Shown: piece after piece, positions 18,722-27,486 of the stretch
Layout: each line of letters begins with the position of its first letter
How positions within the stretch are numbered: the stretch's first letter is position 1
Origin: Tetramitus jugosus
Lineage: Eukaryota > Heterolobosea > Eutetramitea > Acrasida > Vahlkampfiidae
Direction: 5' to 3'
Length of the DNA stretch: 64,000 bases
Assembly: GCA_937625935.1 (NCBI GenBank)
Contig: OW569374.1
Coordinates: 248,001 to 312,000, forward strand
The notes under the pieces: model-generated
Told to the model about the DNA's origin: nothing
The model's database searches: none
The model's input: the letters and a program-made list of their open reading frames with translations, nothing else
Made by a program: the position numbers and the translations under genes

Positions 18722-20224
18722 TTATTGATTGAGCAACACACGCTTGACAAGAATCATTTCAACTGCTTCTTGAATAATGTCCATGGCCTCAACCAGATCA
18801 TTCATCTCCACTGCACAACTGAATCGAATGAGTTTTTGAGTCGGATTCATACCAAATGCCACACCAGGCACACATGCCACTCCAGTCTTTCGACTGCCAT
18901 GAATGTACATGTCTCTAAAGAATTGTTGTATTTGTTCATCCGTTTTCACTCCAAACTCATCTGGTAACAACTCACTAAAATTGACAAAGACATAAAAGGT
19001 TGCACTGGGCACACGGGCCACCACCAACAATTCTCTTCCTGTTTCCTTTGTCACATGACAGCCATACATTCTGCCCAATTGATTCAATCTCTGTACAACC
19101 AACTCTGTTCGTTCACTGTAGCTGCGACTGACTTGTTGAACGAGTGATTGAATCGGATGATCCATAATGTATTGCAGTGATGCTCTGAGACCTTCTTGTG
19201 AACAGATGCTGGCATTGGCACTGCATGCCATTTGAATGTTGGTCATGCATTGGACGAGTCGTTGATCATAGCAGCAACAGAAGCCACATCTCATACCGGG
19301 CATTGCACCCAGGCCCTTTGAAGCAGACAGAATGAGAAATGAATTGTTGAGTACTCTGGTGGATGCATACTGGAGAATACTCACATGTTGACGATAGGAG
19401 GATGTTGTTGATAATGATTGATCACTACTACTAGTACTACTACTAGTATTGTTGTTATTATCATTGTTGTTACTATTATTGTTATTGTTGTGGTTGACAA
19501 TACCAAAGTACACTTCGTCCAGAATAATGGAGAATCCATCATTGGTCAACTGTAATTGCTCATCCAGAAACTGTGCCAATTCTTTGGCTTGTTGTTGACT
19601 GAGATTGGAACCGACTGGATTGTTGGGATAGCACAGAACAATACTCTTGATTTGTTGTTGATATTGATCAAATACTGTTCTGAGTGAGTCAACAGTGGGA
19701 ATGAATTGATGACTCTCGTGTGTCTCCACCGGGACAAACGTTCCTCCCAACAACTCTGTTTGATGCTTGTAGAGGCCATAGGCAGGCAACGGTGACACCA
19801 CAACATCATTCTCACTCTCAATGGATAGTGCCAACACATTGTACACGGCTTGCACTGCACCTGCTGTAATAATGACATTTTCAGGTGAATACACCACATT
19901 GTTGTGATCATTCTCACTATTATTATTCTGATGATTCTGATTATGATTGTCATGATTGTGAAAGAAGAACATTTGATTGATGAATTGAGATGCAGTTTGT
20001 CTCACTGACAACAATCCTTGCACATCAGTGTACGGCATTTTGTTCGTGTCAATCAATTGTACCATTGCATCGTGTGCTGATTGGAAAATGGGCAAGTTGG
20101 GAGTGCCTTGTGCAAGACTGATAATCTTTGCATTCTGTTCTTGAATGATTCGATTGGTCTCTGCTGCAATTTGCTTGATGGTGATTGGTTTTGCATTTTG
20201 TATGCGATTCAACACTTGTACCAT
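18722..20224 (-). CDS. PLP-dependent aminotransferase, class I/II
   Basis: 500 aa from ATG 20224; the open frame continues upstream only from a GTG. Fold-type I aminotransferase: IISLAQGTPNLPIF near the start, MPYTDVQGLLSVRQTASQFI, ENVIITAGAVQAVYNVLAL, DVVVSPLPAYGLYKHQTELLGG, CYPNNPVGSNL (NNPxG), DEVYFG, and the Schiff-base lysine in LSASKGLGAMPGMRCGF. SPSARLxRFS-type arginine binding is represented by KLIRFSCAVEMND near the end. An Asn/Ser run of about 45 residues lies between DEVYFG and the lysine, and a His/Asn run sits at about residue 90. Substrate cannot be told; aspartate or aromatic amino acids are possible. Confidence 0.9.
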   Translation of the reverse strand: MVQVLNRIQNAKPITIKQIAAETNRIIQEQNAKIISLAQGTPNLPIFQSAHDAMVQLIDTNKMPYTDVQGLLSVRQTASQFINQMFFFHNHDNHNQNHQNNNSENDHNNVVYSPENVIITAGAVQAVYNVLALSIESENDVVVSPLPAYGLYKHQTELLGGTFVPVETHESHQFIPTVDSLRTVFDQYQQQIKSIVLCYPNNPVGSNLSQQQAKELAQFLDEQLQLTNDGFSIILDEVYFGIVNHNNNNNSNNNDNNNNTSSSTSSSDQSLSTTSSYRQHVSILQYASTRVLNNSFLILSASKGLGAMPGMRCGFCCCYDQRLVQCMTNIQMACSANASICSQEGLRASLQYIMDHPIQSLVQQVSRSYSERTELVVQRLNQLGRMYGCHVTKETGRELLVVARVPSATFYVFVNFSELLPDEFGVKTDEQIQQFFRDMYIHGSRKTGVACVPGVAFGMNPTQKLIRFSCAVEMNDLVEAMDIIQEAVEMILVKRVLLNQ

Positions 20225-20362
20225 ACTTGTGCTATGCTTGTGATGTCCGATTTGTGTTTTGATGATTGTTGGACCTTTTTGTTTATTTTGGTGTGTGTTT
20301 TTTCGCGACTCACTGGCGTTGGAGGTGTGCGATGGCACTTGAGAAGAACTGGCCAGATTGAA

Positions 20363-21040
20363 CTACAATGATAGTTTCAGTACCATTTCGTTCTGATTGC
20401 ACTCTGGACTTTGGTGAACAAGTGGACACATTCGGAGTGCTTCGTCAATCACGCGAGTAGAGTCATGATGATTCTTGAGAGAAGGGCTCGTGTAAATAGA
20501 CAACCAGGCATTGTTCTCGTCCAATGAGATTTGACACGCAAAGTAAGCATCGGACATCCACAGTATAGAGCACTCACCATTCTTACAATTGTACTCTGAC
20601 TTGATCTGGACGAGTGAGTAGAGGTGAATGTTCGATCCCATCATACTAAACGATTCATCGTTCTTTGCATGTGTCAGAATGAGACTCATGTTCTGAGGTG
20701 GTTGATCATGTTGTGCATTGGGGTTGTCAATCACTGGTACACTCCATTCAATCTTGTGTATCATTCGATTGAGTGACTGTTTCATTCTCTTGTTGTCGTT
20801 GCTGGCAATGTCATCGGCATATGTGATGTGAGCAGGCACAGTGATGGGCTCTTGCTCTGACATGCATAACAAGTTTCCATTGGTACTGCTTTTGGTATTC
20901 ATAACAAATGGTATGAAGGAAATGTGAGGCATATTGGTGTCGTGTTGAGTCAATGTTGATGCGTGAATCACAGTGAACAACAATGCCACTACAACCAAGA
21001 ATGAGATCAAATAGATTGATGATTGACTATAGTTCCTCAT
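20363..21040 (-). CDS. Putative secreted or type II membrane protein, unknown
   Basis: 225 aa. Residues 9-27 (YLISFLVVVALLFTVIHAS) form a signal peptide or signal anchor after a short polar N-terminus. The ectodomain has Cys at several positions (LLCMSEQEP, YNCKNGECSILWM, YFACQI, RMCPLV) that could pair, and one N-x-S/T site (NMS). No family is recognised. It is transcribed in the same direction as the aminotransferase, 138 bp upstream of that start. Confidence 0.6.
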   Translation of the reverse strand: MRNYSQSSIYLISFLVVVALLFTVIHASTLTQHDTNMPHISFIPFVMNTKSSTNGNLLCMSEQEPITVPAHITYADDIASNDNKRMKQSLNRMIHKIEWSVPVIDNPNAQHDQPPQNMSLILTHAKNDESFSMMGSNIHLYSLVQIKSEYNCKNGECSILWMSDAYFACQISLDENNAWLSIYTSPSLKNHHDSTRVIDEALRMCPLVHQSPECNQNEMVLKLSL

Positions 21041-21217
21041 GTCCTTCGTATTCAGAATTCTACTATGTGGTTCTTTCGTTTGTGAACCTGATGGACTGTC
21101 TGTGACCGAAGCCAGACACTAAAATAACCATGCCATTCTATTTATGACGAATTGCCTGAAGTTTCATTTTCACACTGCGGAGAAACCTTGACCGCAACAA
21201 AGAAACAACAACAAGAG

Positions 21218-22729
21218 ATGATGATGCGCACGAGTCTATCTAGACTATCAAGAGTCGCTACTCTTCCATCCCTCGTTCAACAGCAACAATATGCAATTAT
21301 CCCTACATCATTGCACACTGTGAATCATCATCACATCAACATACATAATAACAATAACAATAATAACAGCAGCAGTCATGTCATCTTCTCGCAAACAAAG
21401 AATTACCATGCATCTGTTCACTGTTCATACTCTGCATGTTCCAATCCTGATTGTTGTGGTGGAGTATGTGGAACATCAACAACAACAACAACATCAACAA
21501 TAGCAGCAGACAACAGTAATGATGATGATGAGTATCATTTGAACAATCAAGAAGAACAAGTTCAAATCCATGACCTTATCAACACAATGAATCAAGTCAA
21601 ACAATTGTATCAGAGTACAATGTATGACAAGTGTGTCAATGCATGTCAAGACACGATTCAACTCTTGGCACAATATCACAAACAAAATGAAAACAATCCT
21701 GTCATGTCCATGATGATGACTGATCATTTGATGACTCAAGTCTATTGTTTTAGATACTTGTGTCAATTGAATCTTCGTCATCATCATCATCATTCTACTA
21801 TGATGGATGATGATGATCATCAAACAGCGAATGATATTGAATCATCATTCCTATCTCTCTATCAACAACAGAATCAACAACAACAACAACATCCATTCCT
21901 ATCCTATACCAATATTGTACATCTCATGATGAACAACAATAACAAACAACACGATGATGGTCGTCATCCTCATAATCTTCATGACAAGAGTCAAGTCATG
22001 ATGATGATCAATCAAGAGCTAAACTCTCTGATGAATCAATACCCACGCGTTCCATTGTTTCTCTACACAAAGTTACAAGCCATGATGATGCATCATCATC
22101 ATCATCGCTCCATCTCATTCTCATCACTCTTGCTCAACAACAACAACCATAACAACAACAAGAATAAGAAGAGTAAGATGGTGAATAATGATGCTGCTGA
22201 GAATAGAATCGATAGTAGTGTGATGCGTGACATGGCACAGACATCACTTGAACTGATCTCTCTCTTGTCAAACACAACAACAACAACAAACACGAGTAGT
22301 AGTAGTAATGGTAGTAGTATGAATATGATGAATCCAATGATTATTCCATTGTCTGTCATTACACCACACAGGAATCAAATGTTGTCACTCTGCTATTCTG
22401 CTCGATCATTGAGTTCATTGTTGTCGCTTGCTTCTACTGGAGCAAATGATGACAAGGAAGACATTTCTCGTATGGAGGAACAATTGAAGTCAGATATTGA
22501 TCAAGCCATTGAGTGGATAGAACCAATTATGACTTTTAGGTTGTCAAGGAAAATGGAGTCTCATTCGTTTGATCTCATCTATCCATACATGTATAGATAC
22601 ATGGCCAACAAGCACATTTACACTGAACAGTACAAGGATTCGGAACTAGTGATTGAACAAGATTATCTCAAGTGTCAATCATTGTTGTCCTTATTGACTT
22701 CTCGTGTTGCACACAATGAATCTCATTGA
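21218..22729 (+). CDS. Low-complexity protein with probable mitochondrial presequence
   Basis: 503 aa from ATG 21218; the frame upstream starts only from TTG. The N-terminus MMMRTSLSRLSRVATLPSLV has regularly spaced Arg and Ser, no acids, and looks like a matrix-targeting helix. A CSYSACSNPDCCGGVC patch follows. The rest is helical with TPR-like flavour (INTMNQVKQLYQSTMYDKCVNACQDTIQLLAQYHKQ), broken by long His, Asn, Gln and Ser runs. Not recognised; a mitochondrial TPR-type protein is possible but unproven. Confidence 0.6.
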   Translation: MMMRTSLSRLSRVATLPSLVQQQQYAIIPTSLHTVNHHHINIHNNNNNNNSSSHVIFSQTKNYHASVHCSYSACSNPDCCGGVCGTSTTTTTSTIAADNSNDDDEYHLNNQEEQVQIHDLINTMNQVKQLYQSTMYDKCVNACQDTIQLLAQYHKQNENNPVMSMMMTDHLMTQVYCFRYLCQLNLRHHHHHSTMMDDDDHQTANDIESSFLSLYQQQNQQQQQHPFLSYTNIVHLMMNNNNKQHDDGRHPHNLHDKSQVMMMINQELNSLMNQYPRVPLFLYTKLQAMMMHHHHHRSISFSSLLLNNNNHNNNKNKKSKMVNNDAAENRIDSSVMRDMAQTSLELISLLSNTTTTTNTSSSSNGSSMNMMNPMIIPLSVITPHRNQMLSLCYSARSLSSLLSLASTGANDDKEDISRMEEQLKSDIDQAIEWIEPIMTFRLSRKMESHSFDLIYPYMYRYMANKHIYTEQYKDSELVIEQDYLKCQSLLSLLTSRVAHNESH

Positions 22730-22812
22730 GTCATACCTGCATGATTTGTGTTCAAAACCGCGCCAACAAACAGTACAATGAGACTCGTGACCACACAAGC
22801 AGGTAGAAGAAA

Positions 22813-24147
22813 ATGATACAATTCTCAGTGAACAAACAAATGAAAGTAAAGATATTGATCGCTTCCATGTGCCTGTGTATTCTATGTGCTTTGCTATTCT
22901 CCTTGTACTCAGTGTTTGTACTCGTAGAGAAGGGTGGAGACCAGACAAACACATTACTTCGAGATTCTATTGTTTCGAGGAAGGGGATAGTAAATGTTAG
23001 CTCGAAGCAAGATTCAAATTCGAACAAGACGCCGCTAGAAGGGAGAAGAGAACTCACTCAACTGTTTCATCACAAGAATCTAGATAATCGGTCAGCAATG
23101 AACAAATTGACCAGTTTCGAGAGAATGAATTCTATTGATATCAGAATGACTAACCAGGAGGAAGAACGCTACAACAAGATCATAAGTGAACCATTGGAAC
23201 AAAAATTGAAGCGAATCTCCCAAAAGTTAAAACACTCCGAACAGATTATCATAACAACTTGTACCAGTGGTTTCAAAGCATTTCTCTACAATTGGATGTG
23301 CAGTATCGAGAATATTCCAAAAGAGGAGACTAGTGACGTTAGATTGCTAGATCATGTCTTAGTCTACACAGTAGATGAATACTTAGCTCAAGAGTTAATA
23401 ATGAAGAGAAACTTTTCGAATGTGTATCTGGACAAACAAATGTTCAAGAAAGAGAATGATGTCAATGGGAAGTCAAGAACTGATAAGAGTATAAATGAGG
23501 ATGATAAAATCATGGCAAACAGTCGAATGGTTCTCAATTTTGATACTCTGGCTTATCAGCGTCTCATCATGTATCGAACCAACTTCATTAAACAGGTGCT
23601 TACTCGATACAATATTCGAGTGTTACTGGCAGACAATGATTCCGTGTGGTTACACAATCCATTTAATCACCTATTATCTGGAGCTTATTCAACCGACATG
23701 ATTGCTCAGGATGATAGAAGAACGGAAGATAAGGAGCATTTGACGTGTGGTGGTTTCCTGTATCTCAACAATACTGATGCAATGAAGAAAACTTGGAATA
23801 TCATCGCCAAAAGCTATGAAGAGTTGATCACGAATGCTGAGGTTCCAAAATATGACAATGAACAATACATGTTGCAGAGTATGGTTGGAAAGAGCTATAA
23901 TGTAAGCTATTTACCCTTGCACTTGTTTCCAAATGGAAATGTCTACTTTAATCAAATCATGAAACAACAGAATGCAACGCTGTTGCGTGATGTCATGGTG
24001 GTCCACAATAATTTTATCGTAGGTATGACAAGGAAGTTGTTTCGCTTCAGGAAACATCGATACCACTTGTGGCAAGTGAACGAAAAGGATAACTTCAAGT
24101 GCATGCCCAGACGAGAGATATCATCCATTCTCAGCGAAACACAATAG
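22813..24147 (+). CDS. Type II membrane glycosyltransferase, nucleotide-diphospho-sugar transferase family
   Basis: 444 aa. A cytoplasmic tail of about 10 residues and a single membrane helix (ILIASMCLCILCALLFSLYSVF) precede a stem and a lumenal catalytic domain. The domain matches the RRA1/AGO61-type nucleotid_trans family: LMYRTNFIKQVLTRYNIRVLLADNDSVWLHNP, where AxxDNDSVW supplies the D-x-D metal site, then LTCGGFLYLNN and YDNEQYMLQSMV. Likely a Golgi enzyme adding a sugar to protein or glycan; donor and acceptor unknown. The start ATG 22813 lies 83 bp after the preceding stop. Several N-glycosylation sequons fit lumenal topology. Confidence 0.82.
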   Translation: MIQFSVNKQMKVKILIASMCLCILCALLFSLYSVFVLVEKGGDQTNTLLRDSIVSRKGIVNVSSKQDSNSNKTPLEGRRELTQLFHHKNLDNRSAMNKLTSFERMNSIDIRMTNQEEERYNKIISEPLEQKLKRISQKLKHSEQIIITTCTSGFKAFLYNWMCSIENIPKEETSDVRLLDHVLVYTVDEYLAQELIMKRNFSNVYLDKQMFKKENDVNGKSRTDKSINEDDKIMANSRMVLNFDTLAYQRLIMYRTNFIKQVLTRYNIRVLLADNDSVWLHNPFNHLLSGAYSTDMIAQDDRRTEDKEHLTCGGFLYLNNTDAMKKTWNIIAKSYEELITNAEVPKYDNEQYMLQSMVGKSYNVSYLPLHLFPNGNVYFNQIMKQQNATLLRDVMVVHNNFIVGMTRKLFRFRKHRYHLWQVNEKDNFKCMPRREISSILSETQ

Positions 24148-24239
24148 ACCCAAATGGCAACAGTCACCATACATGGATGAATGAAGAACGAGTATTAATA
24201 ATACACACTCAATTCACACACACACACACACGTCTATTA

Positions 24240-25154
24240 TTATTGCAAGGGATTGGATCGAGAGTACATTCGAATGAGTGACACTCCAAATGCCTTCAAA
24301 TCCTGACACAGGAAATAAAACACAGATAGGCCATGAGGATCTCTGGATCGTTGAATTTCAGAGCTCATTCGAATCTTTTTCGTCACAAGACTCACATGAA
24401 CATTGTTCATGACAATCTCCAACTCTTGAATGCCATCTGTTCCATGATAGTCTGGTTGCGGCCAGTCTTCATCATCAATAAACTCCATTCCAGCAGCACC
24501 ATGATGATGACGGTGGTGAGATGATGGTAGAGGAAGGAGTATACAACTGGATTCAACAATAGATTTCACGTGATTCATCACTGATTGAGACAGATGCACT
24601 TGTTTCCAAATCGTACCATCAATACTATTATCACTTTCACGATCGTTTCTCCCAAAATTGTTAGTATGACGATAGTGTTGACCATCTGCAGCTGTGCGAT
24701 TCATGTACTTGAATAGACCATTGGAATGAAATGTGAATTGCATGCACTCGTAAGGATGATGATGATGATGATGAGAGAGAGGAGATGTACTTCGACCACC
24801 AATGTACAATCTGACATAGAACTCATCCTGTAGAGCCAATGATTGATGATTAGTAATCACATTTTCTGTCGAATCATCATTCTCATCATCATTCTCCTTG
24901 TTTGTTGCTAATGAATTCACTTGTGTGGTGATTGAATGATCTTGATGATGATTTCTGTTGTTGTTGTTGTAGTTTCTACGACTCTTCTTGTCGTTGTTGG
25001 TTGTATTGGGAGAGTAGTGATCACGGCTACTGCTTTTGGAGGAGAGAAGCTGTTGTTGTTGTTGTTTCTCATCATCATCATCATCATGTGATCGTTTGTG
25101 GTGTCGATCGGTATCACTTTCATCACTGTGATTGCGGTTGCGATGGGACGACAT
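24240..25154 (-). CDS. MAGO: Mago nashi, exon junction complex core
   Basis: Binds Y14/RBM8A and eIF4A-III on spliced mRNA. The protein is 304 aa, against 146 in human. Residues 1-109 are a lineage-specific polar extension (SR/His/Asp/Gln-rich). The Mago core starts at about 110: EFYVRLYIGG (human-type FYLRYYVGH), YECMQFTFHSNGLFKYMNRT, VHLSQSVMNHVKSIVESS, DWPQPDYHGTDGIQELEIVM, and DPHGLSVFYFLCQDLKAFGVSLIRM at the end. His runs are inserted in two loops. The ATG at 25154 is chosen over an upstream in-frame ATG at 25217 because the extension looks like leader. It is kept although introns are rare here. Confidence 0.93.
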   Translation of the reverse strand: MSSHRNRNHSDESDTDRHHKRSHDDDDDEKQQQQQLLSSKSSSRDHYSPNTTNNDKKSRRNYNNNNRNHHQDHSITTQVNSLATNKENDDENDDSTENVITNHQSLALQDEFYVRLYIGGRSTSPLSHHHHHHPYECMQFTFHSNGLFKYMNRTAADGQHYRHTNNFGRNDRESDNSIDGTIWKQVHLSQSVMNHVKSIVESSCILLPLPSSHHRHHHGAAGMEFIDDEDWPQPDYHGTDGIQELEIVMNNVHVSLVTKKIRMSSEIQRSRDPHGLSVFYFLCQDLKAFGVSLIRMYSRSNPLQ

Positions 25155-25427
25155 GATAAAATTTGTTTGGTTTGTTTTGATAAAAGAAACAAGAAGTGTG
25201 GATCCATTGGTCCTCACTACAAAACTCTGTGGTAATCATCTTCGCCAGAAAGTTGCTTCCTGGGGTTGAACTCAATGCTGTGATGGAGCACTCGGCCAAG
25301 ATGGCTTGCACTTGTCAACATCATAGTGGAATTTATACAAGCAATATTCTCCGATGTGGTCTCTTCTAAAATTCACTGAACCGCATCCCAGTTCGGCAAC
25401 TCCACACACGCAACCACAACAACCAAA

Positions 25428-26912
25428 ATGAATCTAATTATTAGAAGGAGACTCATCGTGGCAATTATTATCACCCTTTGTTTCATTCTCTGTTTTCAAT
25501 TGTATTTGGAGTGGGATGGACTCAAAGTTCTGGTCAATCGAAGCAGAAGCAACAGCCGGACGAGCAACCACTCTCCAACACAACCACCACCAACAACAAC
25601 TGCCACTGTGACAAGTAAGCCTCCCAATCGTAACAGTGGCGGCAGTGAGAATAAAGTGGCAACTCACAACTCTCCAACAACCAGTGACAATTGGAACAGT
25701 CGCAGTGACGTTGCTGAGGTGTGGCCCATTATTCAAAACAAAAGACGTGCCATGAATTACAATTGGTGGCAATCGATGGACCTCTATCATTCTCACTTCC
25801 CAGAAGAGGTCCAAATTAACAGGACAAGCTATCTCGATGCGTTTGACCATGTGATTCGAACGTTAATGGAACACGATGATTCCAACACCTCGACCCAATC
25901 TTTGAAGACAACAACCACAAATGCTCACTCTCTCACTGATAATAACAATGACGATAATAACAATAGTAATTATGATCAGAAGCAGCCTTCCACCAACACC
26001 AACACAACTGAAAGTGGTGCAAGCAGCAAAAAGGCAGAACTGCCCTATGCTTACGTTACTTTTGTGGACTCGTCTCCTCATCACCGAGGCTTAAACTACA
26101 TGTATGGTGTCCTTGCTCTCATTGGCAGTTGGAAATTGTCAAAATCAAAGATACCATTCATTGTCATGCACACGGGAGTACTGCCGAAAAAGATTTCAGA
26201 GCCATTGAAGAACATACCAGGTGTTTCGATTGTGAGTGTCAACAAGGATAGTATTCCGATGCCACAGTTTGCTGCCTGGACTACACCTGAATGGAGAATC
26301 TCCTTTCAAAAATTGTCAATGTTCTCCATGGTTCAATATGAGAAGATTGTGTTCTTGGATTCGGATACGATGCTGCTGCAGAATGTGGATGAAATGTTTG
26401 GTCTACCGAACTTGTCTGCAGGCAGAGACAACTGTGATCATTGTAAGATTCACAGAGGAATGAACGCTGGTGTGCTCGTGATTGAGCCATCGTTGGACAC
26501 GTGGAACTTCATCAAGGACTATTCACAAAAGAAATCTTGTCTGACTGGCAATTTCAGATGGTCGGACCAAGAGCTCTTAATTTGCTTGTATGCTAAAGAT
26601 GTGCCCGAACGGATTGGTACATGGCATGCATTACCACTCGAGTACAACTTTTTCCTCAACAATTGTGATTGTAGGCCGATGCAATCAAAAGATCCATTGT
26701 ATTCACCGTGGAATGATGATGAATTGAAGATCCTTCACTATACATGTTCTGGAAAACCATGGGGCCACATGTCAAGAAGAGACTACTTTAAGCATCCTCT
26801 GGCCAGTTGGAGCTGTCAAGATAGGTACATTGCGAAATGGTTCAACTTTTTGGATTATGTCCTGACGTTGATGAACACAAATCTAGCCGAATTGCAACAG
26901 TTAGATTCGTAA
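25428..26912 (+). CDS. Type II membrane glycosyltransferase family 8
   Basis: 494 aa. A membrane anchor at about 7-27 (LIVAIIITLCFILCFQLYL) is followed by a Ser/Thr/Asn-rich stem (to about residue 200) and a GT8 domain. Conserved elements: AYVTFVDSS, a YMYGVLALIGSWKLSKSKIPFIVM block, the catalytic D-x-D in KIVFLDSDTMLLQNVDEMF, MNAGVLVIEP, WSDQELL, and LHYTCSGKPWG (the HxxGxxKPW signature) near the end. The signature is that of glycogenin/galactinol synthase/GUX-like enzymes; the membrane anchor points to a Golgi glycan enzyme, not glycogenin. Together with the other glycosyltransferase nearby it is the second Golgi enzyme within 5 kb. Confidence 0.92.
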   Translation: MNLIIRRRLIVAIIITLCFILCFQLYLEWDGLKVLVNRSRSNSRTSNHSPTQPPPTTTATVTSKPPNRNSGGSENKVATHNSPTTSDNWNSRSDVAEVWPIIQNKRRAMNYNWWQSMDLYHSHFPEEVQINRTSYLDAFDHVIRTLMEHDDSNTSTQSLKTTTTNAHSLTDNNNDDNNNSNYDQKQPSTNTNTTESGASSKKAELPYAYVTFVDSSPHHRGLNYMYGVLALIGSWKLSKSKIPFIVMHTGVLPKKISEPLKNIPGVSIVSVNKDSIPMPQFAAWTTPEWRISFQKLSMFSMVQYEKIVFLDSDTMLLQNVDEMFGLPNLSAGRDNCDHCKIHRGMNAGVLVIEPSLDTWNFIKDYSQKKSCLTGNFRWSDQELLICLYAKDVPERIGTWHALPLEYNFFLNNCDCRPMQSKDPLYSPWNDDELKILHYTCSGKPWGHMSRRDYFKHPLASWSCQDRYIAKWFNFLDYVLTLMNTNLAELQQLDS

Positions 26913-27140
26913 GACAACAAGTCAACAATAAGATATTTATTCGAATAGAGTGTTTTACTCGCATAGGAATCTAACTGGAATAAGGGAGAAAAGTCGCTGC
27001 TCTCCCATCTTCCTCTAAACTGTCATGCATAGCTCAAGGCAAAGCAACAAAGGAAGTACACGCACTTCCTTTTCAATAACAATGTGTTTGTATTTTTCAA
27101 ACTATTTTTTCAACTCAACACGACCACCATGTAACGAGAC

Positions 27141-27464
27141 TCATTCTTGCTCATTCTCCCACTCTCTCAACAAATTCTCGGCAATCAGTGCCACTGCTTC
27201 CGGGTGGAGATATTTTGGATAATAAAAGTACATTTTGGGTTGTTCAACATCCGTTTTGTCATCGCTGGCCTTCTTCCATAAAATAGGTTCTTCTTCCTCT
27301 CTGCTCCTGCTTGCTTGATTCAATGTTTCTTCTGATCGACGTACTTGTTGTTGTTGTTGTGCTTCTTCCTTTGCTGAAGTAGACGGCACATGAATGACAT
27401 TTTGTGTGGGTTTCCGAAAGTTGAACGGCCTCTTCAGGGTCGATCCTGATTGATCATTGTTCAT
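27141..27464 (-). CDS. Small hypothetical protein
   Basis: 107 aa, charged, with Gln run. The last 35 residues (PKMYFYYPKYLHPEAVALIAENLLREWENEQE) look structured, and the rest disordered. Not recognised. It sits 22 bp upstream of the GYF-gene stop in the same direction, and has a clean ATG. Confidence 0.45.
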   Translation of the reverse strand: MNNDQSGSTLKRPFNFRKPTQNVIHVPSTSAKEEAQQQQQVRRSEETLNQASRSREEEEPILWKKASDDKTDVEQPKMYFYYPKYLHPEAVALIAENLLREWENEQE

Positions 27465-27486
27465 TGCTCAATATTGAATTCTTTAT

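Noticed and set aside
21218-22360. CRISPR-like or satellite repeats
   Set aside because: The repeats are trinucleotide runs (CAT, AAC, ACA) that encode His, Asn and Thr in frame; they are coding low complexity, not spacer arrays.
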